A DNA stretch of 64,000 nucleotides, taken from contig NC_044986.1 of NCBI RefSeq assembly GCF_008728515.1, positions 66,639,159 through 66,703,158 of the forward strand, in the 5' to 3' direction. Source of the stretch: Papio anubis. Taxonomy: Eukaryota > Chordata > Mammalia > Primates > Cercopithecidae. Below are positions 11,714 to 23,518 of the stretch, piece by piece. How positions within the stretch are numbered: the stretch's first letter is position 1; every line of letters starts with the position of its first letter. A program made the translations under genes and the position numbers. The notes beneath the pieces are model-generated. The model was not told the origin of the DNA, searched no databases, and saw only the letters and a program-made list of their open reading frames with translations.

Positions 11714-11729
11714 GACCTCACTCTTTAAG

Positions 11730-12762
11730 TGCTCTGGGTATGGGTAACAGATTCAGCCATTCCTCTATGGGGCAGTTAGCTACTTTTCCAGATTTTGCTA
11801 TTATAAACAAAGCTGCTGTATACTATGCGTTTGGTTTACTGTTCTGCAGAATGTATTCTTAGAATTGCTGAGTCAAATGTTAAGTATGAATTTAAATTTT
11901 TGATAGATATTGCCAAATTGCTTTCAGACTTCTTTTTAAGTTCAGATTGCCATATAACCTTGTGATTCTCATTGCTTAAACTTATTCCTGGGAAGTATTT
12001 CCTGTTAATTTAAAGGTTTTGTAATAATCAGGGAAAGATCTCAAAGATCGACAGAGGTAGCAATGAACTATATAGCAATTGATTCAAATTTATAACTCAT
12101 AAAAACTTTTCCACCATGGCAATTTGCACAACATTCTTATTAATGCAAAAGTAAATTCCTTTCTGCCTTGAGACTCCCAGGAAGCAGTAGGAGCAGCTTT
12201 TTCTAAAAGTAAAGAACGTTATGTGTAAAAGCACAAGTTAGGCCATGGTAGAGCAAATATGCTTATCAGATTGAACATAATTGCCATCAGAGCAGCAGCA
12301 CATGTAGGCCTGGGCTCAGTGGTGAGTGATTTGGGTTCTCATTCAGACCCTTTACATAACCAGGCCAAGGCATCAGTTTTCCCTATCTGGGGGAAAAAAA
12401 TGCATTGATCACAGTAAGAGTTGTTGAGATCACAACTATAAACAACCAGCCTTCAATGAACACCCACAATGACACGGACAGTGGGCAAGCTCCTTCACAT
12501 ATGTTCCCGCCAACGCTGTGACACAGATGGGAAAACTAAAGCCTAGACATGTTAAGTACCCACTAATAATGATCCTGAAGGCAGACAAATAACATAAAGC
12601 TAGAAGGAAAATACCTGGTCTCAAGGTCAGATGACCTGGGTCCACGTCCTGCTTCAGCCACTTACTGACTTTGCATAAATTTAAGTGACTTTGGCTAAAT
12701 TACTTAGGTTCTCTGCATCTTTTTCTTATTACAAAAAAAAAAAAAAAGAGAGAGAGAGAGAG
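11730..12762. other. Intergenic with L1 and MIR remnants
   Basis: 11740-12000 resembles an antisense L1 3' end (attataaacaaagctgctgt, gaattgctgagtcaaatgtt). 12430-12730 has MIR/L2-like character (gacctgggtccacgtcctgc, cttactgactttgcataaat). An (AG)n stretch lies near 12747-12760. No gene. Confidence 0.55.
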
Positions 12763-13066
12763 ACTGGGTGTGGTAGCTCACACCTGTAAACCCGGCACTT
12801 TGAGAGGCTGAGGTGGGAGGATCACTTGAGTCCAGGAGTTTGAGGTTTGAGACCAGCCTGGGCAATATAGTAAGACCCCATCTCTACAAAACAATTTAAA
12901 ATTTAGCCAGCCATAGTGGCACATGACTGTAGTCCTAGCTATTCAGGAGACTGAGGTGGGAGGATTGCTTGAGCCCAGGAGTTCAAGGCTGCAATGAGCT
13001 ATGATTATACCACTGCACTCCAGCCTGGCCAACAGAGCAAAACCCTGTCTAACTAATGAATAAATA
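12763..13066 (+). mobile_element. Alu (AluJ-like)
   Basis: Complete old dimer. Confidence 0.9.
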
Positions 13067-13161
13067 AGAGCTTATTTCTCTGTGGGTTAAATGAGATGTG
13101 TCAAAATACCTGGCACTCTCATGGTTATTTCCTTTACTCCACGATAAGACTGCACTTCCCA

Positions 13162-13461
13162 GGCCGGGCGCGGTGGCTCAAGCCTGTAATCCCAGCACTT
13201 TGGGAGGCCGAGATGGGCGGATCACGAGGTCAGGAGATCGAGACCATCCTGGCTAACACGGTGAAACCCTGTCTCTACTAAAAATACAAAAAACTAGCCG
13301 GGCGAGGTGGCGGGCGCCTGTAGTCCCAGCTACTCAAGAGGCTGAGGCAGGAGAATGGTGTGAACCCGGGAGGCGGAGCTTGCAGTGAGCTGAGATCGGG
13401 CCGCTGCACTCCAGCCTGGGCGACAGAGCAAGACTCCGTCAAAAAAAAAAAAAAAAAAAAA
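13162..13461 (+). mobile_element. AluY, Old World monkey type
   Basis: Young element with exact 15-bp flanking repeat aagactgcacttccc (13146-13160, 13462-13476). Confidence 0.95.
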
Positions 13462-14055
13462 AAGACTGCACTTCCCTACCATCTTGAGGTCAGGCATAGT
13501 CATTCGGCTTGCTCTAGCCAATGAAATGTCTGTGATGTGGTCACTTCTGCGCAGAAGCACCTAATTACCAGTGCAAGACTCCACCACTTTCTTCCTCCGA
13601 GAGGCTGATCAACATGAGAAAGCACATGTTAACATGGAGGCGCGATGCTATCATAGGGAAACAGCTGCCCACAAGCAGAGCCGACTTTATGTGAGTGAGG
13701 AATCAACTTTTGTTTCCTTAAGCCATTGAGATTGGGGGGAATTACTGGGCATAACCAAGCCCATCCTACTGTCAGGGTGACCTCATCTGTCTTGCTCAAC
13801 ACTATATCCCCAGTGTCTAAAACAGTGCCTGGCAAACTCAAATCTCAAGAAGTGTTCCTAAGAGGGCTGTTCCAGGAATTAAGATTTCTTTTGGCTCTAG
13901 TAACCAGATAACTTTTATGTAGCATGGATGATGAAAAAGAGAATTTTCCAAACACCAAAACTTCTCTTTGAGAGTTCTGTGTTGTGTCCCACAAAAATTC
14001 ATGTTGAAGTCCTAATCCCTAGCACCTCAGAATGTGAGGTGTTTATGACCCTCTT

Positions 14056-14353
14056 TTTTTTTTTTTTTTTAAACAGAGTCATTGTTGTCACCCATGCTGG
14101 AGTGCAATGGCGCAATCTCGGCTTACTGTAATCTCCACCTCCCGGGTTCAAGTGATTCTCCTGCCTCAGTCTCCTGAGTAGCTGGGATTACCCGTGCCTG
14201 CCACCATGCCCGGCTAATGTTTTTGTATTTTTAGTAGAAACAAGGTTTCACCATGTTGGTCAGGGTGGTCTCGAACCCCTGACCTCAGGTGATCTGCCCG
14301 CCTCAGCCTCCCAAAGTGCTGGGATGACAGGCGTGAGCCACCGCGCCCGGCCT
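14056..14353 (-). mobile_element. Alu
   Basis: Complete minus-strand copy with direct repeat tgaccctctttt on both sides. Confidence 0.9.
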
Positions 14354-14359
14354 GTGACC

Positions 14360-15215
14360 CTCTTTTGGAAAACGAATTTCTTGTCTTTAAGGATGCTGAA
14401 TATAGGCCCCCAATCTCTTCTGCCTTGTAGGGCTTCTGCTGAAAAGTTCACTGTTAGCCTGATGAGGTTCCCTTTGTAGGCGAGCTTTCCCTCCTCTCTA
14501 GCTGCCTTTAATATTTTTTCTTTCATGTCAACCTTGGAGAAGTTGAGAACTTGGAGAATCTGAGGACTACGTGTTTTGGGGATGGTCTTGTATAGTATCT
14601 CACAAGGATTCTTTGCATTTCCTGAGTTTGAATGTTGGCTTCTCTAGGGAGGTTGGGGAAACATTTGATATCTTCAAATGTTTTCCAAGTTGCTTCCTTT
14701 CTCACCCTCTCTTTCAGGGATGCCAATGAGTCATAGATTTGGTCTCTTTACAAAATCCCATATTTCTCAGAGGTTTTGTTCATTCTTTTTTTTTTTTTTT
14801 TTTTTTTTGAGATGGAGTCTCGCTCTGTCACCCAGGCTGGAGTGCAGTGGTGCGATCTCGGCTCACTGCAGCCTCTGCCTCCCAGGTTCTCCTGCCTCAG
14901 CCTCCCGAGTAGCTGGGACTACAGGTGCGTACCACCACACCCAGCTAATTCTTGTATTTTTAGTAGAGACGGGGTTTCACCATATTGGCCAGAATGGTCT
15001 TGATTTCTTGACTTCATGATCCACTCGCCTCAGCCTCCCAAAGTGCTGGGATTACAGGTGTGAGCCACCGCCCCTGGCTGTTCATTCATTTTTATTTTTT
15101 TCTTTATTTTTGTCTGACTGAGTGAATTTGGAGAACTGGTCTTTCGGCTCTGAAATTCTTTCCTCAGCTTGGTCTATTCTGGTGTTAATACTTGCAATTC
15201 TATTATGAAATTCTT
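14360..15215 (-). pseudogene. L1 ORF1 fragment, broken
   Basis: Minus-strand frames encode parts of the L1 ORF1 nucleic-acid-binding protein: EDIKCFPNLPREANIQTQEM then HVVLRFSKF, and MKEKILKAAREEGKLAYKGN with RRDWGPIFSILKDKK. It is frameshifted between the two parts and split by an Alu at 14786-15080, so it makes no functional protein. Confidence 0.85.
14786..15080 (-). mobile_element. Alu
   Basis: Minus-strand copy inside L1, with direct repeat tgttcattc at both ends. Confidence 0.92.
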
Positions 15216-15480
15216 TTTTAAAATTTTTTTTATTTCCACAGGTTATTGGGGAACAGGTTGTGTTTGGTTACACGAGTAAGTTCTTAAGTGGTGATTTGTG
15301 AGATTTTGGTGCACCCGTCACCTGAGCAGTGTACACTGCACCCAATTTGTAGTCTTTTATCCCTCGACTCCCTCCCACTCTTTACTTCTTGAGTTCCCAA
15401 AGTCCACTGTGTAATTCTTATGCTTTTGCATCCTTATAGCTTAACTCCCACTTATGAGTGAGAACATACAATGTTTGGTT
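15215..15480 (-). mobile_element. L1 3' UTR segment
   Basis: Primate L1 sequence in antisense (ggttattggggaacaggttg, acttatgagtgagaacatac). Confidence 0.75.
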
Positions 15481-15592
15481 TGGAAAACAAATTTCTTATG
15501 CCAACAAAAATAAATCACTTAGATACTACACATCACAATGACTGAGACATCGTTTAAAAATAAAAGCACTTATAAAAGGAATAAGAATGTGA
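15481..15592 (+). repeat. Duplicated segment, copy A
   Basis: Matches 16433-16545 along its length, for example caatgactgagacatcgttt followed by aaaaataaaagcacttataa. Confidence 0.85.
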
Positions 15593-15651
15593 GCCTTGTT
15601 TGGAAACAGGGTCATTGCAGATGTAATTAGTTAAGATAAGGTCATGCTGAG

Positions 15652-15940
15652 TTGGGCACGGTGGCTCACACGTGTAATCCCAGCACTTTGGGAGGCTGAG
15701 GTGGGTGGATCACTTGAGCCCAGGAGTTCAAGACCAGCCTGGCCAATATGGTGAAACCCCATATCTACTACAAATTCAAAAATTAGCAGGGCATGGTGGC
15801 GGGCGCCTGTAATCCCAGGTACTCGGGAGGCTGAAGCAGGAGAATTGCTTGAATCCAGGAGGCGGAGGTTGCAGTGAGCCGAGACTGCACCACTGCACTC
15901 CAGCCTGGGCCACAGAGCAAGACGCTGTCTAAAAAAAAAA
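15652..15940 (+). mobile_element. Alu in the MaLR-like LTR
   Basis: Full dimer interrupting the LTR between ..gataaggtcatgctga and cacactggagtagga.. Confidence 0.88.
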
Positions 15941-16432
15941 GTCACACTGGAGTAGGATGGACCCCTAATCCAGTATTTCTGGTGTCCTTATACAAAAGGG
16001 AAATTTAGACACAAACAGGCACATAGAGAAATACCATGTAAAGACTGGAGTTCTGCTGCCACAATCCAGGAACCACCAGAAGGTAGGAGAGTCCTGGAAC
16101 AGACCCTTCCCCAGTCCCTTCAGAGGGAACACAGCCATGTCAGCACCTTGATCTCTGACTTCTAGCCTCCAGAACTATGAGACAATACATTTCTGTTGTT
16201 TAATGCCATTGTTTGCCACTTTGTTATGGCAGCACTAGCAAACAAATACATGAGTATTATACATTTCCTTGCTTTAACAGAGGAGTGACAGCTTTCTACA
16301 GAGGATCTTGCACAGAAATATTGCTAATATTTCCTCCTGCACTATTCCATCCTCTTTCCTTTTCATAATATGAGTAATTCCTATCTAGCAGGCCAATACA
16401 TGTGAGGTCTCTCACATTATGTAACCGTCATT

Positions 16433-16545
16433 AGAAAACTGATTTCTTACCCCTACAAAATTAAATCATTTTATAAATCACATATTACAATGACTGAGAC
16501 ATCATTTAAAAATAGAAGCACTTACAAAAGGAATAAGAAAAATAT
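16433..16545 (+). repeat. Duplicated segment, copy B
   Basis: Second copy of 15481-15592, about 950 bp downstream in direct orientation. Confidence 0.85.
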
Positions 16546-16557
16546 TATTAAAATCCA

Positions 16558-17135
16558 GGCCGGGTATGGTGGCTCACGCTTGTAATCCCAGCACTTTGGG
16601 AGGCCAAGGCCAGCAGATCACTTGAGGTCAGGAGCTCGAGACCAGCCTGGCCAACATGGTGAAACCCCATCTATACTAAAAATACAAAAATTAGCCAGGC
16701 GTGGTGGCAGGCACCTGTAATCCCAGCTACTCAGGAAGCTGAGGCAGAATTGCTTGAAACCGGGAGGCAGAGGTTGCAGTGAGCCAAGATTGCACCACTG
16801 CACTCCAGCCTGGGTGACAGAATGAAACCACATCTAAAAAAAAAAAAAAAATTCTGAATGTGGATTGGGCACAGTGGCTGACACACTTTGGGAGGCTTAG
16901 GCAGGAAGATTGCTTAAGCCTAGGAGTTCAAGACCAGCCTGGGCCACATGGTGAAACCCCACTTCTATATAAAATAGCTGGAGGTGGTGGCACGTGTCTG
17001 TAGTCCCAGCTTTTCAGGAGGCTGAAGCAGAAGAGTTGATTGAGTCGAGGAGGTTGAGGTTGCAGTGAGCTGCAATCATGCCACTGTACCCCAGCCCAGG
17101 TAACAGAGTGAGTCTCAAAAAAAAAAAAAAAAAAA
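16558..17135 (+). mobile_element. Two adjacent Alus
   Basis: Alu at 16558-16850 (S-like) and an older, internally deleted Alu at 16865-17135. Same orientation. Confidence 0.88.
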
Positions 17136-18099
17136 TTGAATGTTATTGACAAGATGCATAGATTTGTTTTTCCCCGCTTCTCCATGCTAAGCACACTAAT
17201 CCCTGGAAATGGTAAGACAGATGACCAAAGAACTCTGAAAGGTGGTAAGAGGGCAAACTGGTTTGGGATCCCAGGATCACAGGCACAGCACACAGCAAGG
17301 CACATGCATCCTGACACCCAGCCTCCTGACCCTCAACCTAGCAACAGAAGGCTCATTCCTTCCCTGGATCAAACGGGGTTTGTTCCGGTGAGGCTGACAC
17401 CACTGGCAAGGGAGATCAACTGGGAGCCGAGCCAGAAACACTCAACCAGGGGAGGGACTCTCCTCCCTGCAAGCCCTGAGACACCTTTTCCACCAAGAGC
17501 TACAGAGGCAGGTAGGTGGGCAGGCTGAGCCTGAAGGAAAGACCGAGCTATAGCAAGTGGCCTAAAGCTTCAGGAAGCTTCTTCATTCCTGCGGCCCAAG
17601 ACTCTCTCCCCAACTCAGACACTAGAGCAGCAGGGGTCGGGGACCAGTTGGGGGACACCCTCTTGCACCACTAAGAGACAACAATGAGCCACTTCAGGCA
17701 CCACCAGCAGGAACAAACAAGAGCCCAGCAGCACTGGATAAACCATGCAGAGCAAGATAACACTGCAAAGCTGCTGAAAATTAAACCGCCATTGGAACCA
17801 CAGACCACAACTGTAGACCAAGACCCACGTGCCAAAGCTAAACAGGGTGCTGCCTGCTAAAACAAAAGATTTAAATAGAACCTACAGTCTCCCAACCTAA
17901 CAGACAAAATGTCTCCAATACTATTGACAACCACCCATCATACTAAGAACCAAGAAAATCACAATTCATATGAGAAAGAGCAATCAACAGATGCCAACAC
18001 TGAGGTGAATCCTGATATGAATTTTAAAGCAACTGTCCTAAAAGTGCACTGTCAATTAGAAATTCAGTAGAAACAAATTAAAATACAGAAAATCCCTGT

Positions 18100-18400
18100 C
18101 CAGGCACGGTGACTCACACCTGTAATCCCAGCACTTTGGGAGGCCGAGGTGGGCAGATCACTTGAGGTTGGGAGTTTGAGACCAGCCTGACCAACATGGA
18201 GGAACCCCGTCTCTACTAAAAATACAAAATTAGCCAGGCATGGTGGCACATGCCTGTAATCCCAGCTACTCGGGAGGCTTAGGCAGGAGAATCACTTGAA
18301 CCCGGGAGGCGGAGGTTGCAGTGAGCCAAGATCATGCCATTGTACTCCAGCCTGGGCAACAAGAACGAAACTCTGTCTCTAAATAAATAAATAAAAAAAA
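18100..18400 (+). mobile_element. Alu
   Basis: Complete copy inside L1M, with (aaat)n-type tail. Confidence 0.9.
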
Positions 18401-18588
18401 AGAAAATCCCCAAAAATGGAAGTTAGGTGACAGAGGATAGAATCAACGAAGTAAGGACATAACAGAACTCAGTCAGGTGAAAAATAAAAAGAACAGAAGC
18501 TCCTGACCCAAGGGACAATAACAAAAGATCTAACATTCATATCAGAGTCCCAGAAATAGAGCAGAAAGTAGGACAGAAAGTATTTGAA

Positions 18589-18881
18589 GCTGGGTGTGGT
18601 GGCTCGTGCCTGTAATCCCAGCACTTCGGGAGGCCTAGTCAGGCTGATCACCTGAGGTCAGGAGTTCAAGACCAGCCTGGCCAACATGGCAAAATCCCCT
18701 GTCTACTAAAAATACAAAGATGAGCTAGATGTGGTCGTGCATGCCTGTAATCCCAGCTACTTACGAGGCTGAGGTGGGAGGATCACTTGAGCCCAGAGGA
18801 CCAGGCTTCAGTGAGCCAAGATTGCACCATTGCACTACAGCCTGGATGACAAAGTGAGACTCTGTCTCAAAAAAAAAAAAG
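18589..18881 (+). mobile_element. Alu
   Basis: Complete copy inside L1M, direct repeat gtatttgaag on both sides. Confidence 0.92.
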
Positions 18882-18997
18882 AGTATTTGAAGAAGTGGCT
18901 AAAAATCCCCCAAATCTGGTGAAAGACACAAACCTACAGATCCAAGATGATGAGCAAATCTCACAGGATAAAGTACTAACATATCCATAATTACCTC

Positions 18998-19306
18998 TGC
19001 CCTGGCCAAAGAACCTCAGATCTTCAGTTTCTCAGAGACCACGGCTGGGGTCATAAGCTTATAGTTAGGATCTTCCTTATAGGTTGTCATAGGTAGGTTT
19101 GTCAAACAAGACTAGGTTACTGAGCTTGTCTCGAACTTTGCCACTGGACTACTTTTCAGCCTTGGCCCCAGATCTCTTCACTGGGTCTTTGTCTTTCTTT
19201 GTTGACTTTCCGGCATCTTTCTTCTTCTTGTGGTCCTTGGGAAGCATTGCGAAGCTCAGAGAGCAGTGGTGACCACTGCAGCTTTGCTGAGATGTTGGAC
19301 TAAAAG
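18998..19306 (-). pseudogene. RPS25 pseudogene: RPS25 processed pseudogene, 3' truncated
   Basis: The minus strand reads from ATG at 19245-19247: MLPKDHKKKKDAGKSTKKDK.., clearly ribosomal protein eS25, with RPS25-like 5' UTR upstream to about 19306. It is dead. There is a stop in the lysine-rich region (..KAEK*), a small deletion that shifts the frame after ..KPTYDNL, and a further stop after ..SEKLKI. Similarity is lost near 18998, so the last third and the poly(A) tail are missing. It sits inside plus-strand L1M sequence. Confidence 0.88.
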
Positions 19307-19622
19307 GAAGTACTGTTCAGGAAAGGGCCAGAAGCCTCCTGCCACAGTGAGTACTTCTGGGGCAAAGGAGGCAGTGTAGATTAAAAAAAAAAAAAAAAAA
19401 CAAAAAAAAAAACAGTGACACCTTTATACTGCTTATAAGAAACTCACTTCAAATTCAACATAAATAGGTTGAAAGTAAAAGAATAGAACAAAATATACCA
19501 TGCAAACATTAGTTATTTTTTTAAAATGCAGGAGTAGCTATAGTAATATCTGATAAAGTAGACTTCAGAGCAAAGAAAATTACTAGTGACAAAGAGGGAC
19601 ATATGTAATAACAGAGAGTTCC

Positions 19623-19922
19623 GGCCGGGCGCAGTGGCTCAAGCCTGTAATGCCAGCACTTTGGGAGGCCGAGACGGGTGGATCACGAGGTCAAGAGATC
19701 GAGACCATCCTGGCTAACACAGTGAAACCCCGTCTCTACTAAAAAAATACAAAAAACTAGCCGGGCAAAGTGGCAGGTGCCTGTAGTCCCAGCTACTCGG
19801 GAGGCTGAGGCAGGAGAATGGCATAAACCCAGGAGGCGGAGCTTGCAGTGAGCTGAGATCCAGCCACTGCACTCCAGCCTGGGCGACAGAGCGAGACTCC
19901 GTCTCAACAACAACAACAAAAA
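19623..19922 (+). mobile_element. AluY, Old World monkey type
   Basis: Contains gagatccagccactgc and a (AAC)n tail; flanks aacagagagttc / aacagaaagttc. Confidence 0.92.
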
Positions 19923-20002
19923 CAGAAAGTTCAATCCACCAGAATATATAGGATCCTAAAGTGTACTCACCAAATAACAGAGCCTTAAAATATATTAAAC
20001 AA

Positions 20003-20286
20003 GGCCGGGCGCGGTGGCTCAAGCCTGTAATCCCAGCACTTTGGGAGGCCGAGACGGGCGGATCACGAGGTCAGGAGATCGAGACCATCCTGGCTAACAC
20101 GGTGAAACCCTGTCTCTACTAAAAATACAAGAAAATTAGCCGGGCGAGGTGGCGGGCGCCTGTAGTCCCAGCTACTCAGGAGGCTGAGGCAGGAGAATGG
20201 CGTGAACCCGGGGGGGCGGAGCTTGCAGTGAGCCGAGATCGCGCCACTGCACTCCGGCCTGGGGCACAGAGCAAGACTCCGTCTCA

Positions 20287-20303
<17 letters not shown>
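20003..20303 (+). mobile_element. AluY, Old World monkey type
   Basis: Young copy; flanks tatattaaacaa on both sides, with a (TA)n stretch after the tail. Confidence 0.92.
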
Positions 20304-20320
<17 letters not shown>

Positions 20321-21505
20321 TTAAACAAAAACTGATAGAGCTAAAAGTTCAAATGCCTTTATGGTTATAATCGGGGAATTCAAAACCTCCATTTCAGTAA
20401 TTGATACAACTACTAGAGAGAAAATCAGCGAGGGTATAGAAGATCAGAACAACACATAAACCAACAGGATCTCACTGACATAAACAGAACACTCCACCCA
20501 ACAATAACAAAACACATGCACCCATGAAACACTCTGGACAGACCATCAAACAACCTCAATAAAAGAATCGAAATGATAGTGTGTTCTCTGACCACAATGG
20601 AGCCAAACTCGAAATTAGTAGCAGAAACACATTAGGAGATATCTAAACACACGACTAAAATTGATCTGTCAATTTAATGCAATGCCTATTAAAATCCCAG
20701 TAAGATTTTTTACAGGCATAGACAATAGACATAGCCAAAACTTATTCTAAAATACATATGAAGAGGCACAGGCCCTAGTTAGACAATCTTGACAAAGAAG
20801 AAAAAAGTGGGAAGAATCTCTCTATTTGATTTTAAGGCTTACCATATAATTACAGTCATCAAGAGAGTGTGGTATCGGCAGAGGGTCAGACATACAGATC
20901 AATGGAACAGAACAGAGGACCCAGAAATAGGCCCACACAAATATGCTCAATGGATATTTGACAAGCGTGCAAACCAATTCCATGGAAGAATAAGCTTTCA
21001 AAAAAATGGCACTGGAGCAACTGGACATCCATAGGAAAAAATGAATCTAGACCTAAACCATAAATCTTATATAAAAATAAACACAAAGTGAATCATAGGC
21101 TTAAATGTAAGCTATAAAACTTTTAGAAAAAAACACAGGAGAAAATGTTTGCAATCTAGGGCTAGGAAGAGTTCTAACTTGATACCTAAAGCATGATCCA
21201 TAAAAGGAAAATGTAGTAAGATGGTAAGATTTTGCTCTGTGAAACAGCATGTGAAAACAATGAAAGAACAAGTTACAGACTGGGAAAAAATATTTGCAAA
21301 CCAAAACTTAACAGTTAAAAAAGCAACTATACAATTTTAAGATGAGTAAATGACATGAGCAGACATTTCACCAAACAGGATATACAGGTGGCAAACAAGC
21401 ACATGAAAAGATGTTTGACATCATTAGCTATTAGAGAAATGCAAATTAAAACTACCATGAGCTATTACTACATACCCAACAGAATGGCTAAAATACAATA
21501 TAGTA

Positions 21506-21799
21506 GGCCAGGCAGGGGAGCTCACACTTGTAATTCCAGCAGCACTTTGGAAGGCCGAGGCAGGTGGGTCACTTGAGCCCAGGAGTTTGAGACCAGCCTG
21601 GGCAACATGGTAAAACCCCATCTCTACAAAAATTAACTGGGCATTATGGCACACAACTGTATTCCCAGCTACTTGGGAAACTGAGGCAGGAGGATTGCTT
21701 GAGCCTGAGAGGTGGAGGTTGCAGTGAGCCAAGATCGTGCCATTGCATTCCAGCCTGGGTGACAGTGAGACCCTGCCTCAAAAAAAAAAAAAAAAAAAA
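21506..21799 (+). mobile_element. Alu
   Basis: Complete old copy inside the L1M ORF2/3' boundary. Confidence 0.9.
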
Positions 21800-22630
21800 G
21801 ACAAACCAAAGGCTGGCAAGGATGTGGAAAAATTGAATCACTCCAACATTGCTGTTGGGAATGTAAAATTGGACCATAACTCTAGAAAATTTGGTACCTT
21901 CTGATAAAATATGCATCTATCATGTGACTCAGCAATTACACTGCTAGAGATCTGAGAGAAATGAAAATGTTTTATGTCGACATGAAAACATGTACAAAAA
22001 TGTTCACTGCAGCTGTATTTGTAATGGCCAAACACTGGATCAGCCCAGACATCCTTCAACAGGTAAAACATATACATATCATGGAAAGTACTCAGCAATA
22101 AAAAGGAATGAATAAAAAGAATGAAACATTGATATATGCAGCAACTTGAAGGACTACCAGGAAATTACACTGAGTGAAAAGCCAATCCCAAAAGGTTACA
22201 TACTATATGATTCTATTTATATAATATTCTTAAAAAGACAAAATCATAGAAAAATGGAGGACAGATTAGTGGTTGCCAGGGGTTAAGGATGGTGGTGTGG
22301 GGAAGACACGAGGGAGGTGGGTGTGGTTATAAAAGGGCAACACGAGAGATCTTGTGGTGTCGAAACTGTTCAGTATCTTATAGGACACATAAGCTTACAT
22401 AGGTGATTAAATGATAGAATTGTAAATTATATAGAATACATCATAGAAATATTCATTAATACAAGTGAAACTAGGAAGTTTGAATACGATTGGTAGATTA
22501 TATCAAAGTCAGTGTCCTGGTTGTTATACTATAGTTCTACAAAATGTTACTTTTAGGGGAAACAGTGTAAGGTGTACAGAATTATTTGAATTATCTCTGA
22601 ATTATTTTTAGAACTACATGTGAATCTATA

Positions 22631-22681
22631 TTCACTCCAGCCTGGGTGACAGAGTAAGACCCTGTCTCAAAAAAAAAAAAA
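22631..22681 (+). mobile_element. 5'-truncated Alu tail (about 50 bp)
   Basis: Only cactccagcctgggtgacag, the last bases and the A tail are present. Confidence 0.8.
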
Positions 22682-22689
22682 TCTGAATG

Positions 22690-22820
22690 TATGCTACATG
22701 CCATCACATGAATAATGTCTGTTTCACAGATGAGGGAACTGAAGTTGAGTGGTTGGTAACTGACTTAAGATTACAGAGCTAGTAAGAAGACAGGCTGGCA
22801 TTCAAACTCTGGTTTGTTCA
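22690..22820 (+). repeat. MIR
   Basis: Carries the MIR core pattern (cagatgagggaactgaagtt, ttacagagctagtaagaaga, cattcaaactctggt). Confidence 0.75.
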
Positions 22821-23164
22821 GCTGATAACTTAGAATATAATGTAAATGACTTAAGGGTTCAATTAGTTGACTGACGAAGTAAAAAAATAACTATTAATAT
22901 ATAACTTCAAAGGGTGAGCAACATTGTGCTTTCTGCTAATGTGATATAAATTTAAAAGCTTTTGCTTTAGAATGGTATGCTAGGACTTAGGTACTAGAGC
23001 ATAGTATCAAGAGTACCAATAGTATCAATAGTATCAAGGGGTTTCTTTTTTTGTCTAATAATTATACATTTGAATTGTAAGACTATCAACAGAAATCAAA
23101 CACCAAAAAGTACCCATACCTACTTAATGTTGGCTTCAGATTAAAATAAAAATATCCTAAACCA
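22821..23164. other. PPA1 3' flank, no gene recognised
   Basis: A/T-rich unique sequence with a short (agtatcaa) repeat cluster near 23005-23040. Confidence 0.55.
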
Positions 23165-23486
23165 AGTTTCAGCAAAATAATTTTATTTCCTAACATATGG
23201 TAACATACACATCCAATATGTGCTCCCCTTGCACATCTATTCACAAGTGACTTCCAAATGACAACTGCTTTGATATTTAAGCATGTGTTAAAAGTTATCT
23301 TAGTTGAGATTTGAAAAATGCTTTAGATGGATAACATTCTGAGTATACTGGATTGGTCACAGCAGAATTTACTTTAGTTAGATGAGTTCTACAAATTTAA
23401 AGCTTTGAAAAGCTACTACTTTTACATCTAATACATCCAGATGAATACGATGCAGCAATATCAGCTTGTATTCCGGAGAAATCTCA
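23165..23486 (-). terminator. PPA1: PPA1 3' UTR and polyadenylation site
   Basis: About 320 nt of non-repeat sequence follow the stop codon. A canonical AATAAA lies at 23182-23187 on the minus strand. Cleavage is expected roughly 10-20 nt further, near 23165; the exact base is inferred. Confidence 0.8.
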
Positions 23487-23518
23487 TTAGTTTTTCTGGT
23501 GATGGAACCACTTATCCA
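23487..23518 (-). CDS. PPA1: PPA1 terminal coding exon 11 (residues 280-289, stop)
   Basis: 32 coding nt. It completes Val280, then DKWFHHQKN and stop TAA at 23487-23489. It is preceded by a pyrimidine-rich tract and acceptor atacag. Confidence 0.95.

Larger units (their letters stand above)
13970..16255 (+). mobile_element. MaLR-like LTR split by L1 and Alu insertions
   Basis: The LTR start (gttgaagtcctaatccctag..cctcagaatgtga) at 13998-14040 resumes at about 15590 (gtttggaaacagggtcattg) and continues to about 16255 (tctagcctccagaactatga, tttgttatggcagcac). The split copies share gaatgtgag. MLT1/MST-class origin is inferred; the exact subfamily was not determined. Confidence 0.7.
17200..22620 (+). 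mobile_element. Broken L1M element (ORF1/ORF2/3' UTR pieces)
   Basis: Plus-strand L1M sequence in order: 5'/ORF1 region (agagcaatcaacagatgcca near 17980; aacaaaagatctaacattca near 18525), ORF2 (gaacactccacccaacaata near 20490; cagatcaatggaacagaaca near 20898; 20789-21034 still reads KKVGRISLFDFKAYHIITVI) and 3' UTR (tcagcaataaaaaggaatga near 22090; gtggttgccaggggttaagg near 22270). Many stops and indels. Alus and an RPS25 pseudogene interrupt it. No functional protein. Confidence 0.85.

Noticed and set aside
17136..17528. 130-codon plus-strand frame
   Set aside because: It lies in L1M 5'-region sequence after an Alu tail, with no similarity to a host protein that I can recognise.
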